A stretch of 64,000 nt of DNA from Pseudomonas sp. MPC6 (GTDB lineage: Bacteria > Pseudomonadota > Gammaproteobacteria > Pseudomonadales > Pseudomonadaceae). The stretch lies in contig NZ_CP034783.1 of the NCBI RefSeq assembly GCF_006094435.1, positions 5,855,001 through 5,919,000 of the forward strand, read 5' to 3'. The notes under the pieces were generated by a model. That model had not been told where the DNA came from and searched no databases. It saw only the letters and a program-made list of their open reading frames with translations. The position numbers and the translations under genes were made by a program. Shown here piece after piece: positions 8,125 to 15,713 of the stretch; within the stretch, counting starts at the first letter, position 1; each line of letters begins with the position of its first letter.

Positions 8125-9636
8125 TCAATTCGAGAGGCTCGTGAGAATGGCCGGGGTTTTCGGTGCCTGGATCTGGCTGTCTGTCGGCACATCGTTGCCC
8201 GCGCCAAGTCCACCGCCGAGCGCCGTCACCAGTTCGGCATGAGCGCTCAGCCGCGCGGCCTGCACCTGTTGCTGCACTTGCTGCTGCTTGAACAACAGGG
8301 TCTGGGCGTTGAGCACGTTGAGGTAGTCGGTGAGGCCGCGCTGGTAGGCGATCATCGCGATGTCGTAGGTTTTCTGCGCGGTGGCGACGGACTCGGCGGC
8401 GAAGTGTTGCTGCTTGTCCATGGACTCGCGGCGGATCAACTGGTCGGAGATGTTTTTCAGCGCGTTGACCAGCGTCTGGTTGTACCTGGCCACGGCGATG
8501 TCATAACCGGCGGAGGCTTCGCCCAGTTCGGCACGCAAGCGACCGCCGTCGAAGATCGGCAAGGAGATCGCCGGGCCGACGTTGTAGTTGAGCTTCTTGC
8601 CAGTCAAAAACTCCAGCGCACCGCCGCCGGTGGCCATGTAGCCGAGGCTGCCGACCAGATCGACGTTGGGATAGAAGCCCGCGTGAGCGACATCGATTCC
8701 CCGCGCCAGCGCCGCCACTTGCCAGCGGCTGGCGACCACGTCCGGGCGTTGACCGAGCAGTTGCGCCGGCAGCGACGACGGCAATTTCAGCGCCGTGCCC
8801 AACGACAATGTCGGCCGTTGCAACTGCGCGCCCTCCCCCGGCCCCTTGCCGGCCAGCGCGGCGAGCTGGTTGCGACTCAGCGCGATCTCCTCGTCCAGCG
8901 CATCGATCTGGCGATGGGTTTCCGGCAAGGGCGTCTCGGCCTGGCTGACTTCGAAATGCGTGCCGATTCCGCCGTCGAGGCGCTTTTGCGCCAGGTCGAG
9001 AATTTGCTGTTGCTGCTTCAGGGTCGCGGCGACGATGTCCCGTTGCGCGTAGTGCAGCGAGAGCTCGATGTAGGCGCGCACCACGTTGTTCTGCAATTCG
9101 AGCTGGGCCAGGCGCGCTTCGGCGGCGCTCATGTGGGCCAGGTCCACGGCGCGTTCGGTGCTGTTGCTTTCGCGGCCCCAGAGGTCGAGGGCGTAGCTGA
9201 AGCCCAGCGCCGCATTGTTGTCCCAGGTGGTGGTGTTGGCCAGATCGCCAGGGCCGTAGAACGGGTCGGTGGGCCAGTTGTGGCGCTTGAGCGTGGACTC
9301 GGCATTGATCTGCAGTGACTCGGCGGATTGCGCGATGCCCGCCATGGATCTGGCCTGACGCACCCGGGCGGCGGCCATGGCGATGGTCGGGCTGCCTTGC
9401 ACGGCGAGGTCGATCCAGCGGTTCAGTTGCGGGTCGCCATACGCCTGCCACCATTGAGCGGCGGGCCAGTGAGCGTCCTGCGCAGCGCTCTGGATGGCTT
9501 CGTCGGTGGCCAGTGAATCGGCCTCCAGTGCCTTGCCCTGTGGGGCAATGCCTGCGGTTCCGATGCAGCCGCTGATTGCCAGGGTTAAAACCAAAACACT
9601 GAGCGTCTTTAGCGCTCTGTTGATGCGACGCGGCAC
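8125..9636 (-). CDS. NodT/OprM-family outer-membrane efflux lipoprotein
   Basis: 503-aa TolC-like outer-membrane channel. The lipobox LAISGC gives a lipidated Cys about residue 22; two OEP repeats follow, each with long coiled-coil helices (for example DLAHMSAAEARLAQLELQNN and LDEEIALSRNQLAALAGKG). I start it at GTG 9636 because AAGGAA lies just upstream and the product then begins VPRRINRALKTLSVL with a normal signal sequence. The longer frame back to 9738 only adds residues encoded by the upstream REPIN. It is the first gene of the minus-strand operon and divergent from the LysR gene. Confidence 0.9.
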   Translation of the reverse strand: MPRRINRALKTLSVLVLTLAISGCIGTAGIAPQGKALEADSLATDEAIQSAAQDAHWPAAQWWQAYGDPQLNRWIDLAVQGSPTIAMAAARVRQARSMAGIAQSAESLQINAESTLKRHNWPTDPFYGPGDLANTTTWDNNAALGFSYALDLWGRESNSTERAVDLAHMSAAEARLAQLELQNNVVRAYIELSLHYAQRDIVAATLKQQQQILDLAQKRLDGGIGTHFEVSQAETPLPETHRQIDALDEEIALSRNQLAALAGKGPGEGAQLQRPTLSLGTALKLPSSLPAQLLGQRPDVVASRWQVAALARGIDVAHAGFYPNVDLVGSLGYMATGGGALEFLTGKKLNYNVGPAISLPIFDGGRLRAELGEASAGYDIAVARYNQTLVNALKNISDQLIRRESMDKQQHFAAESVATAQKTYDIAMIAYQRGLTDYLNVLNAQTLLFKQQQVQQQVQAARLSAHAELVTALGGGLGAGNDVPTDSQIQAPKTPAILTSLSN

Positions 9637-9662
9637 TGCTGAAAATTCCTTAAGGAAGGGGG

Positions 9663-9753
9663 CTGTAGGAGCCGGCTTGCCCGCGAACCAGACGCCGCGG
9701 TGCATCTGTTGCACCGCGTCATCGTTCTTCGCCGGCAAGCCTGGCTCCTACAG
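9663..9753. repeat. REPIN in the efflux/LysR divergent region
   Basis: Inverted arms GCTGTAGGAGCCGGCTTGCCCGCG and CGCCGGCAAGCCTGGCTCCTACAGG. They lie upstream of the outer-membrane factor gene, between it and the divergent regulator. Confidence 0.88.
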
Positions 9754-9899
9754 GGGTGCCAATTCTAGGGGTGAGCTTTGATGGCGATAAGCTGGGATTC
9801 CTGTGAATCTTTGTTACCGTTAACGCGATAATCCCTTCGTCGGGGTCACCGCCTCCGTAACTTCGTGTCACAATTTGCCATCGCCCTCGAGAGCACCCC

Positions 9900-10868
9900 A
9901 TGGACACTTTGCAAAACATGCGCGCCTTCAGTTACGTGGCCGAGGCCGGCAGCTTCACCGCCGCCGCCGTGCAACTCGACACCACCACGGCCAACGTCTC
10001 ACGCGCGGTCTCCAACCTGGAAGCCCACCTGCAAACCCGCCTGCTCAACCGCACCACCCGCCGCATCGCCCTGACCGAGGCCGGCAAGCGCTACCTGTTG
10101 CGCTGCGAGCAGATCCTGGCCTATGTCGAAGAAGCCGAAGCCGAAGCCAGCGACGCCCACGCACGCCCGGCCGGGCAACTCAAGGTGCACACCATGACCG
10201 GCATCGGCCAGCACTTCGTGATCGACGCCATCGCCCGCTACCGCAGGACCCACCCCGACGTCACCTTCGACCTGACCTTGGCCAACCGCGTACCGGACCT
10301 GCTGGACGAGGGCTACGACGTGTCCATAGTCCTGGCCAGCGAACTGCCGGATTCGGGTTTCGTCTCCCAGCGCCTGGGCATCACCTACAGCATCGTTTGC
10401 GCCTCGCCGGCCTATGTAAAAGCCAACGGCTGCGCGCATAAACCCAGCGACCTGCTCAATCACGCCTGCCTGCGCCTGGTGAGCCCGGTGATTCCCCTGG
10501 AAAAATGGGCCTTCGACGGCCCGGATGGCCAGGAAATGGTCACCATCAACAGCTCACCGTTCCTGGTGAACTCCGCCGACGCGATGACCACCGCGATCAT
10601 CAGCGGCATGGGGGTTGGCGTGTTGCCGGTGTATGCAGCCATCGAAGGGCTGCGCAATGGCACGCTGGTGCGGGTGATGCCGAACTACCGCTCCCAGGAA
10701 TTGAACCTCTATGCGATCTACCCGTCGCGCCAGTACCTGGATGCGAAGATCAAGACCTGGGTCGAATACTTGCGCGGTTCGCTGCCGGAGATATTGGCGG
10801 CGCATCAGGCGGAACTGGCGGCGTATGAGTTGAGTGGCAGTCTGGGTGGGGTGCGGTTGGCGAATTGA
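9900..10868 (+). CDS. LysR-family transcriptional regulator
   Basis: 322 aa. The N-terminal winged HTH (residues about 1-60: MRAFSYVAEAGSFTAAAVQL, then TTANVSRAVSNLEAHLQTRLLNRTTRRIALTEAG) is followed by the periplasmic-binding-like effector domain (about 90-295). The arrangement resembles CrgA/AaeR-type regulators. It is transcribed away from the tripartite efflux operon with about 260 bases between the starts, so it is the obvious candidate regulator of that pump, possibly induced by an aromatic substrate; this is inferred from position only. Confidence 0.93.
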   Translation: MDTLQNMRAFSYVAEAGSFTAAAVQLDTTTANVSRAVSNLEAHLQTRLLNRTTRRIALTEAGKRYLLRCEQILAYVEEAEAEASDAHARPAGQLKVHTMTGIGQHFVIDAIARYRRTHPDVTFDLTLANRVPDLLDEGYDVSIVLASELPDSGFVSQRLGITYSIVCASPAYVKANGCAHKPSDLLNHACLRLVSPVIPLEKWAFDGPDGQEMVTINSSPFLVNSADAMTTAIISGMGVGVLPVYAAIEGLRNGTLVRVMPNYRSQELNLYAIYPSRQYLDAKIKTWVEYLRGSLPEILAAHQAELAAYELSGSLGGVRLAN

Positions 10869-10891
10869 CCACTGACTACAGACCACCGATT

Positions 10892-10993
10892 ACTGTAGGA
10901 GCGAGCTTGCTCGCGATGGTCGTTAACGATAACGCTGTAAACCTGACACCCGGCGCTGGCCTCACGTTTTTCGCGAGCGAGCTCGCTCCTACT
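10892..10993. repeat. REPIN, GAGCGAGC(T)TGCTCGCGA variant
   Basis: The left arm CTGTAGGAGCGAGCTTGCTCGCGA and right arm TCGCGAGCGAGCTCGCTCCTAC enclose a spacer containing GGTCGTTAACGATAACGCTGT. The same spacer type recurs at 41.5 kb and in the tandem array at 60.4 kb. Confidence 0.88.
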
Positions 10994-11016
10994 AAGGGTG
11001 TGGCGTCCTAGGATGT

Positions 11017-11309
11017 TTCCCACATGCTCTGTCGGTTGTCGTGTGGGAAGCGAAATAGGTAGGCTTTTGCGGTCGCTGAAAAATCAGCGACCGGGTCTGG
11101 AAACCCGAGGTTCAAGAGTATAGATGCCTGACTTCATGACATACTACGGCGCTTTTTTACCCGTTAGAACTTGTTATGGCGGCTGTGCGTGGGAGACCTT
11201 CGGGTCTGCCGGGTTTTACTCTTGCCTCGGTTTTCCAGCCCGCGCATAGCTGCCACCTTTTCGCCTGGAAACGAAAGATGGCGGCTCCGTCCAGCAAGAG
11301 GAATACGTC
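11017..11309 (+). ncRNA. Multi-hairpin leader upstream of the DUF6124 gene (candidate structured RNA)
   Basis: Four to five helices can be read directly. TTCCCACA 11017-11024 pairs with TGTGGGAA 11042-11049. GGTCGCTGA 11071-11079 pairs with TCAGCGACC 11084-11092 around AAAA. GGGT/ACCC pairs around 11093-11106. A 16-bp arm 11178-11193 pairs with 11239-11254, with three G-U pairs, and encloses AGACC-TTCG-GGTCT (11194-11207), a canonical UUCG hairpin. A last imperfect hairpin at about 11253-11281 precedes the AGAGGA ribosome site at 11298-11303. So many helices ending at the start codon suggests a structured 5' leader or a separate RNA. Promoter and 5' end are not determined; I do not recognise a named Rfam family. 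Confidence 0.55.
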
Positions 11310-11615
11310 ATGAAAAAGCCGTCGCCTAATCCGCCAGATGCAGAAATCACCTCGCCCCAAAAACCACTCACCCTGAAAACCTCCATCCCGCCCCACACCC
11401 CCAGCCATCTATTCGTCGTCGCCCCCAACATCAAAACCGAAACCCTATTGGTCCACGCCAGCGAGTCCCTCGCCTCGGCCAGTGTCATGGCCAGTGACCT
11501 CGCCGGATTCCTCGAAGGGCCGCATCGCAACACCATGCTGGGCATCCAGCAGGTCATCATGCTCGGCGAACTGGCCGTGAACCAGGCCCTGGATAACGTC
11601 GATCCGCAGGATTAA
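11310..11615 (+). CDS. DUF6124-family small protein
   Basis: 101 aa, no signal peptide or membrane helix. The N-terminal 45 residues are Pro/Thr/Ser-rich and probably disordered; the C-terminal half (ETLLVHASESLASASVMASDLAGFLEGPHRNTMLGIQQVIMLGELAVNQALD) is helical and matches the small Pseudomonas family annotated DUF6124 (formerly DUF3077-like). The function is unknown. The start ATG follows GAGGAA. What stands out is the roughly 130-nt strongly folded sequence directly upstream (separate entry). Confidence 0.75.
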   Translation: MKKPSPNPPDAEITSPQKPLTLKTSIPPHTPSHLFVVAPNIKTETLLVHASESLASASVMASDLAGFLEGPHRNTMLGIQQVIMLGELAVNQALDNVDPQD

Positions 11616-11628
11616 AAATCCGCCTGCC

Positions 11629-11710
11629 CTGTAGGAGCCGGCTTGCTGGCGATCGCTGCAACACGGTGTACCTGACACACCGCTTTCGCTGGCAAGCCAG
11701 CGCCTACAGG
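11629..11710. repeat. REPIN downstream of the DUF6124 gene
   Basis: Inverted arms CTGTAGGAGCCGGCTTGCTGGCGA and TCGCTGGCAAGCCAGCGCCTACAGG. It is the first of two consecutive REPINs that fill most of the 325 bases before the dehydrogenase gene. Confidence 0.88.
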
Positions 11711-11749
11711 GATCACCGGTGTACCGATGGATTGTGGTCAACGCCGAAC

Positions 11750-11843
11750 CCTGTAGGAGCTGGCTTGCCAGCGAAGACGGCGGCACATCCAGCATTGATG
11801 TGACTGACAGGACGCTTTCGCTGGCAAGCCAGCTCCTACAGGG
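11750..11843. repeat. REPIN upstream of the 2-hydroxyacid dehydrogenase gene
   Basis: Inverted arms CCTGTAGGAGCTGGCTTGCC and GGCAAGCCAGCTCCTACAGG with a spacer of about 50 bases. With the preceding REPIN it leaves about 100 bases for a promoter of the next gene. Confidence 0.9.
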
Positions 11844-11940
11844 GAACGCGTACATCCGAGGCATTCAGGGGCTCGCACAACCTCCGGGAAGAATGTTAGC
11901 GTGCTTGGCATTCACCCAAGCCCGACGAGCCCTTCCCCCC

Positions 11941-12915
11941 ATGAAAAAGACCGTCCTCGCCTTCAGCCGCGTCACCCCCGAGATGATCGAACGCCTCAAG
12001 CAAGACTTCGACGTCATCGTGCCCAATCCGAAAAACGGCGACATCAACGCCCAGTTCAACGAAGCCCTGCCCCACGCCCACGGCCTGATCGGTGTCGGTC
12101 GCAAACTCGGGCGCGCGCAGCTGGAAAACGCCGCCAGACTGGAGGTCGTCTCCAGCGTCTCGGTCGGCTACGACAACTACGACGTCGGCTACTTCAACGA
12201 ACGCGGGATCATGCTCACCAACACCCCCGACGTCCTCACCGAAAGCACCGCCGACCTGGCCTTCGCCTTGCTCATGGGCAGTGCCCGTCGCGTTGCGGAA
12301 CTGGACGCCTGGACCAAGGCCGGCCAATGGCAAGCCACCGTTGGCGCGCCGTTGTTTGGCTGCGATGTACACGGCAAGACCCTGGGCATCGTCGGCATGG
12401 GCAACATTGGCGCCGCCATTGCCCGTCGCGGGCGCCTGGGCTTCAACATGCCGATCATCTACAGCGGTAACAGCCGCAAGACCGAACTGGAACACGAACT
12501 TGGCGCACAGTTGCGCAGCCTGGACCAATTGCTGGCCGAAGCCGACTTCGTCTGCCTGGTGGTGCCGCTCAGCGACAAGACCCGACACCTGATCAGCCAC
12601 CGCGAACTGGCGCTGATGAAACCGAGCGCCATCCTGATCAACATCTCGCGTGGTCCGGTCGTCGACGAGCCGGCGTTGATCGAAGCCTTGCAGAACAACC
12701 GTATTCGCGGCGCCGGTCTGGACGTCTATGAGAAAGAACCGCTGGCCGAATCGCCGCTGTTCCAGTTGAAAAACGCTGTCACATTGCCGCACATCGGCTC
12801 AGCGACCCATGAAACCCGCGAAGCGATGGCCAATCGGGCCTTGAGCAATCTGCGTAGCGCCCTGCTGGGTGAGCGACCGCAGGACTTGGTCAACCCACAG
12901 GTCTGGAAGGGCTGA
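11941..12915 (+). CDS. ghrB: 2-hydroxyacid dehydrogenase, glyoxylate/hydroxypyruvate/2-ketogluconate reductase type
   Basis: 324-aa D-isomer-specific NAD(P)H dehydrogenase of the GhrB/TkrA group, reducing glyoxylate, hydroxypyruvate or 2-keto sugar acids. The nucleotide motif is GIVGMGNIGAAIAR near residues 147-160; the catalytic set is Arg in NISRGPVVDE, Glu in DVYEKEP and His in LPHIGSAT. SVGYDNYD and the typical TNTPDVLTESTADLAF substrate/cofactor segment are also present. I start at ATG 11941; the longer frame reads through REPIN sequence and is artefactual. It appears monocistronic. The exact substrate cannot be read from sequence. Confidence 0.88.
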   Translation: MKKTVLAFSRVTPEMIERLKQDFDVIVPNPKNGDINAQFNEALPHAHGLIGVGRKLGRAQLENAARLEVVSSVSVGYDNYDVGYFNERGIMLTNTPDVLTESTADLAFALLMGSARRVAELDAWTKAGQWQATVGAPLFGCDVHGKTLGIVGMGNIGAAIARRGRLGFNMPIIYSGNSRKTELEHELGAQLRSLDQLLAEADFVCLVVPLSDKTRHLISHRELALMKPSAILINISRGPVVDEPALIEALQNNRIRGAGLDVYEKEPLAESPLFQLKNAVTLPHIGSATHETREAMANRALSNLRSALLGERPQDLVNPQVWKG

Positions 12916-12920
12916 GTGCC

Positions 12921-12949
12921 CCACGGCACGTCGAGCGGACGTGCCGTGG
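12921..12949 (+). terminator. Perfect 12-bp hairpin after the dehydrogenase gene
   Basis: CCACGGCACGTC and GACGTGCCGTGG are separated by five bases, three bases beyond the stop codon neighbourhood. There is no following T-run, so it is either a weak terminator or a transcript-end stabiliser. Confidence 0.5.
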
Positions 12950-13134
12950 CCCTGACGGCTGCATCAATAATCGGCAACTGATAACACCCCCGCCTTTTTC
13001 GATACTGCGCTATTTAGCCTGATTCACCCTGAATGACATAACTTGCAACTCAGTCGCTCGCCGGGGTTATTCACAAACGTTATAAACTTTAAAAAACCTG
13101 GAAGCACTACCAAACGGATTTGGAGAACACCTGG

Positions 13135-13644
13135 ATGAATCAATTCACCGCCGTCTGCGCTATCAGGCGGAGCAAAGTCGTGATTGTCTTGATGGGGGCA
13201 CTCTTCGGCATAGCCACCCTGATCAATAACTTTACCGATTACACGGCATACACCGAGTATATCGGGCGAATCATCAGCATGAGCCATACCGAAGGTAACG
13301 ACTCCCGACGCTACCGGGCGGTCACTTCGACCCTGTTCCACCACCGGTTTTACTGGGCGATCATCACGCTCGAGATCATCTACACGTTCAGTTGCCTGTA
13401 CGGGGCTTATCAGCTGTTTCGGAATCTGAATAAGTCGCGCAACGAATTTCACGAGGCCAAGAAATTCGCCATAGTGGGTTTGACCACCGCTATTTTTGTT
13501 TACTACGTCCTGTACGTTGTCGTATTGAATGAATGGTTCGACATGGAGTATTCCGCTCAGCAAAATGCCTTTGACTGGGCACGAAGTAATATTGAATACA
13601 TGTTCTTCGCGCTGATATACCTGGTATTGGTGTATGACAAATGA
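13135..13644 (+). CDS. DUF2165 family four-helix membrane protein
   Basis: 169 aa with four hydrophobic segments: residues about 14-33, 72-95, 110-132 and 147-166. The family-typical strings NNFTDY, RAVTST and YWAIITLEIIY after the first helix match DUF2165. The function is unknown. I start at ATG 13135, preceded at nine bases by GGAG (13122-13125), rather than at the upstream TTG. Third-position GC is lower than in neighbouring genes and the flanking DNA is AT-richer, hinting at a more recently acquired or less expressed gene. It converges on the transporter gene, nine bases away. Confidence 0.8.
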   Translation: MNQFTAVCAIRRSKVVIVLMGALFGIATLINNFTDYTAYTEYIGRIISMSHTEGNDSRRYRAVTSTLFHHRFYWAIITLEIIYTFSCLYGAYQLFRNLNKSRNEFHEAKKFAIVGLTTAIFVYYVLYVVVLNEWFDMEYSAQQNAFDWARSNIEYMFFALIYLVLVYDK

Positions 13645-13653
13645 ACCACCCGT

Positions 13654-14556
13654 TCATGCCAACTTGCCCGCCACCGGTTTGATCCCGGCGCCGGGTTTGC
13701 GAAACACCAGCACATTACCCAGCATGACCAGCACCAGGCCTGCCAGCGCCGGGGCAGTCCACTGATAACCTTCGACAAAGGCCGACACGTTGAGCGCCAC
13801 CACCGGGAACAACACCGTGCAATAGGCGGCCCGCTCCGGCCCCATGCGCCCGACCAGCGTCAGGTAGGCGGTAAACCCGATGACTGAACCGGGGATTACC
13901 AGATACAGCAACGAGCCGATATAACGGGCATTCCACTCCATGTCGAACGGAACGCCTTTGACCAGGCACCAGGCCGCGAGCATCGCCGCACCATAGGCCA
14001 TGCCCCAGGCGTTGGTGGTCAGTGGCTTGAGGCCGGCTTTCTGCTGCAGGCTCGACAGCATGTTGCCGGCCGAAAAGCACAGGGTGCCGAGCAAGGCCAG
14101 TCCCAGCCCGAGCAAGGTTTCCGGGCTGGCGGTATGACCGGCGAGTTCGGGCCAGAACAACAGGCCGAGCCCGAGCAATCCCAGCGCTCCGCCCATCAGC
14201 ACATTGCGCGCGATTTTCTGGCCGAAGAACACCCGCGCATTGAAGGCGTTCCACAGCGTGGCGGTGGAAAACACCACCGCCACCAGGCCGCTGGGGATCC
14301 ACTGGCTGGCGGTGAGGAAGCACATGAAATTGATGCAGAACAGGCACAGCCCCTGCGCCACACAGATCAGATGCCCGCGGCGGTTCATCACTTGCAGCTT
14401 GCGGCTGAGCAGCAACATCACGAACAGCATCAGCGCGGCAAGGCCGAAGCGATAGACAATCGACACGGGGATGGCCACCACGCCCAGTTGCCATTTCAGG
14501 GCAATCCAGGTGGTGCCCCAGATCAACACGGTCAGCAAGTACAACGAAAGGTTCAT
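13654..14556 (-). CDS. DMT-superfamily EamA transporter
   Basis: 300 aa, about ten transmembrane helices in two EamA repeats (first repeat LYLLTVLIWGTTWIALKWQLG at residues 5-25, typical W-G-T-W signature; second from about residue 147). Such proteins export amino acids or metabolites, or take up nucleotide sugars; the substrate is not predictable. The start is ATG 14556, because upstream sequence belongs to the divergent promoter region. It is divergent from an AraC regulator with 138 bases between the starts, so control by that regulator is likely. Confidence 0.88.
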   Translation of the reverse strand: MNLSLYLLTVLIWGTTWIALKWQLGVVAIPVSIVYRFGLAALMLFVMLLLSRKLQVMNRRGHLICVAQGLCLFCINFMCFLTASQWIPSGLVAVVFSTATLWNAFNARVFFGQKIARNVLMGGALGLLGLGLLFWPELAGHTASPETLLGLGLALLGTLCFSAGNMLSSLQQKAGLKPLTTNAWGMAYGAAMLAAWCLVKGVPFDMEWNARYIGSLLYLVIPGSVIGFTAYLTLVGRMGPERAAYCTVLFPVVALNVSAFVEGYQWTAPALAGLVLVMLGNVLVFRKPGAGIKPVAGKLA

Positions 14557-14694
14557 GGCAAAGACTCCCTGGCAGGTGCCCAGTGTCCTGCGCCAAACCT
14601 TTTCGCACTTGCATAAACTTGCGCTTTTGTCGGCCGCCGGGCTGGCAGGCCAACGTCTACGGAGTAGGATGCAAGGCGTTGGAGAGAACCGATC

Positions 14695-15585
14695 ATGCCC
14701 GCACTGGAAAGCCTGCAAGTGTTTCAAGCCCTCAACCGCTCGCCCAATGCTCGCCTCGAGCACAGCGCCGAGCTCGGTGACGGCATGGCTGCAGCCTTGT
14801 GGAGCAACCATCACGACGCCCAGGATTACGAAGCCCCGAGCCACCACACACTGTCCTGCTACATCGCCGGTGGCACCGGCACTTTTCGCCGCGACCGGCC
14901 CGGCACCAAAGGCGGCCCGGACAAGCTATGCATCCTGCCGGCCGAACACCGGTCAGCCTGGGTGATCAACGGCGACATTCGCCTCGCCCATGTCTATTTC
15001 AGCCCCGAACAATTTGCCCTCGGCTGCGTCACGTTGCTGGACCGGGAACCGCGCGAACTTCAATTACGTGAAAGCACCTTCCTCGATGACCCGCAGCAAG
15101 CCCGACGCTTCCGGCAGTTGATCACGCTCAATTGGCAAGAGCCCGGCGAACGTCTGCTCACCAGCAGCCTGGCGCATGAAATGCTCAGTCACGTGCTGCT
15201 CGGCCAGGTCGGAATGCGCGAGGGCTTGCGGCTCAAGGGTGGGTTGGCGGCGCATCAGCGTCGGCAGTTGGTCGAGTTCATCGACAGCCAGTTGGCGGAA
15301 GCCATCAGCCTGGGGCAATTGGCGGGGCTATGCGCGCTGTCCGAATATCATTTTGCGCGGATGTTCAGGGAGAGCTTTGGCTTGCCGCCGCATCAGTATG
15401 TGCTGGCGCGACGACTGAGCCAGGCGCGGGACTTGTTGCGCACAACATCACAGCCATTGGGCGACATCGCGTTGGCGTGCGGGTTTGCCAGTGCCAGTCA
15501 CTTTACCAACCGGTTTCGTCAGGCGCTGGGCGGGACGCCTGGGGAGTATCGGCAGGCGTTTTTTACGCCAGGCCGGCATCTCTGA
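14695..15585 (+). CDS. AraC-family transcriptional regulator
   Basis: 296 aa. The N-terminal part (residues about 20-150) is a cupin-like sensor region; the C-terminal AraC DNA-binding domain has two HTH motifs, LGQLAGLCALSEYHFARMFRESFG and LGDIALACGFASASHFTNRFRQALG, ending with the family signature GTPGEYRQ. It probably regulates the divergent DMT transporter gene. The inducer is unknown. Confidence 0.9.
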   Translation: MPALESLQVFQALNRSPNARLEHSAELGDGMAAALWSNHHDAQDYEAPSHHTLSCYIAGGTGTFRRDRPGTKGGPDKLCILPAEHRSAWVINGDIRLAHVYFSPEQFALGCVTLLDREPRELQLRESTFLDDPQQARRFRQLITLNWQEPGERLLTSSLAHEMLSHVLLGQVGMREGLRLKGGLAAHQRRQLVEFIDSQLAEAISLGQLAGLCALSEYHFARMFRESFGLPPHQYVLARRLSQARDLLRTTSQPLGDIALACGFASASHFTNRFRQALGGTPGEYRQAFFTPGRHL

Positions 15586-15609
15586 AAATGAAGGTGAACG
15601 GGATGCCGT

Positions 15610-15693
15610 CTTCGCGAGCAAGCCCGCTCCCACATTTAACCGCAATCTCCTGAAAGAACTGGGTCGAATGTGGGAGCGGGCTTGCTCGCGAAG
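15610..15693. repeat. REPIN, TTCGCGAGCAAGCCCGCTCCCACA variant
   Basis: CTTCGCGAGCAAGCCCGCTCCCACA and TGTGGGAGCGGGCTTGCTCGCGAAG are perfectly inverted around about 35 bases. It lies between the convergent AraC and TonB-receptor genes and may serve as a transcript end for both. Confidence 0.9.
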
Positions 15694-15713
15694 AACGATG
15701 ACTCGGTCTACCG

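Noticed and set aside
4724..9636. RND-type multidrug efflux operon
   Set aside because: The inner-membrane component is a FUSC protein with DUF1656, not a twelve-helix RND pump, so the system is of the AaeAB type.
9637..9738. N-terminal extension of the outer-membrane factor
   Set aside because: The extra 34 codons are translated REPIN sequence (FAGKPAPTAP), and a GTG with ribosome site at 9636 gives a normal lipoprotein signal.
11107..11130. tRNA-like T-loop string GGTTCAAG
   Set aside because: No acceptor stem, anticodon arm or CCA-side pairing can be drawn around it; it is more likely part of the DUF6124 leader or chance.
11719..11940. N-terminal extension of the 2-hydroxyacid dehydrogenase
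   Set aside because: It reads through a REPIN and has no homology to the family; ATG 11941 gives the standard start.
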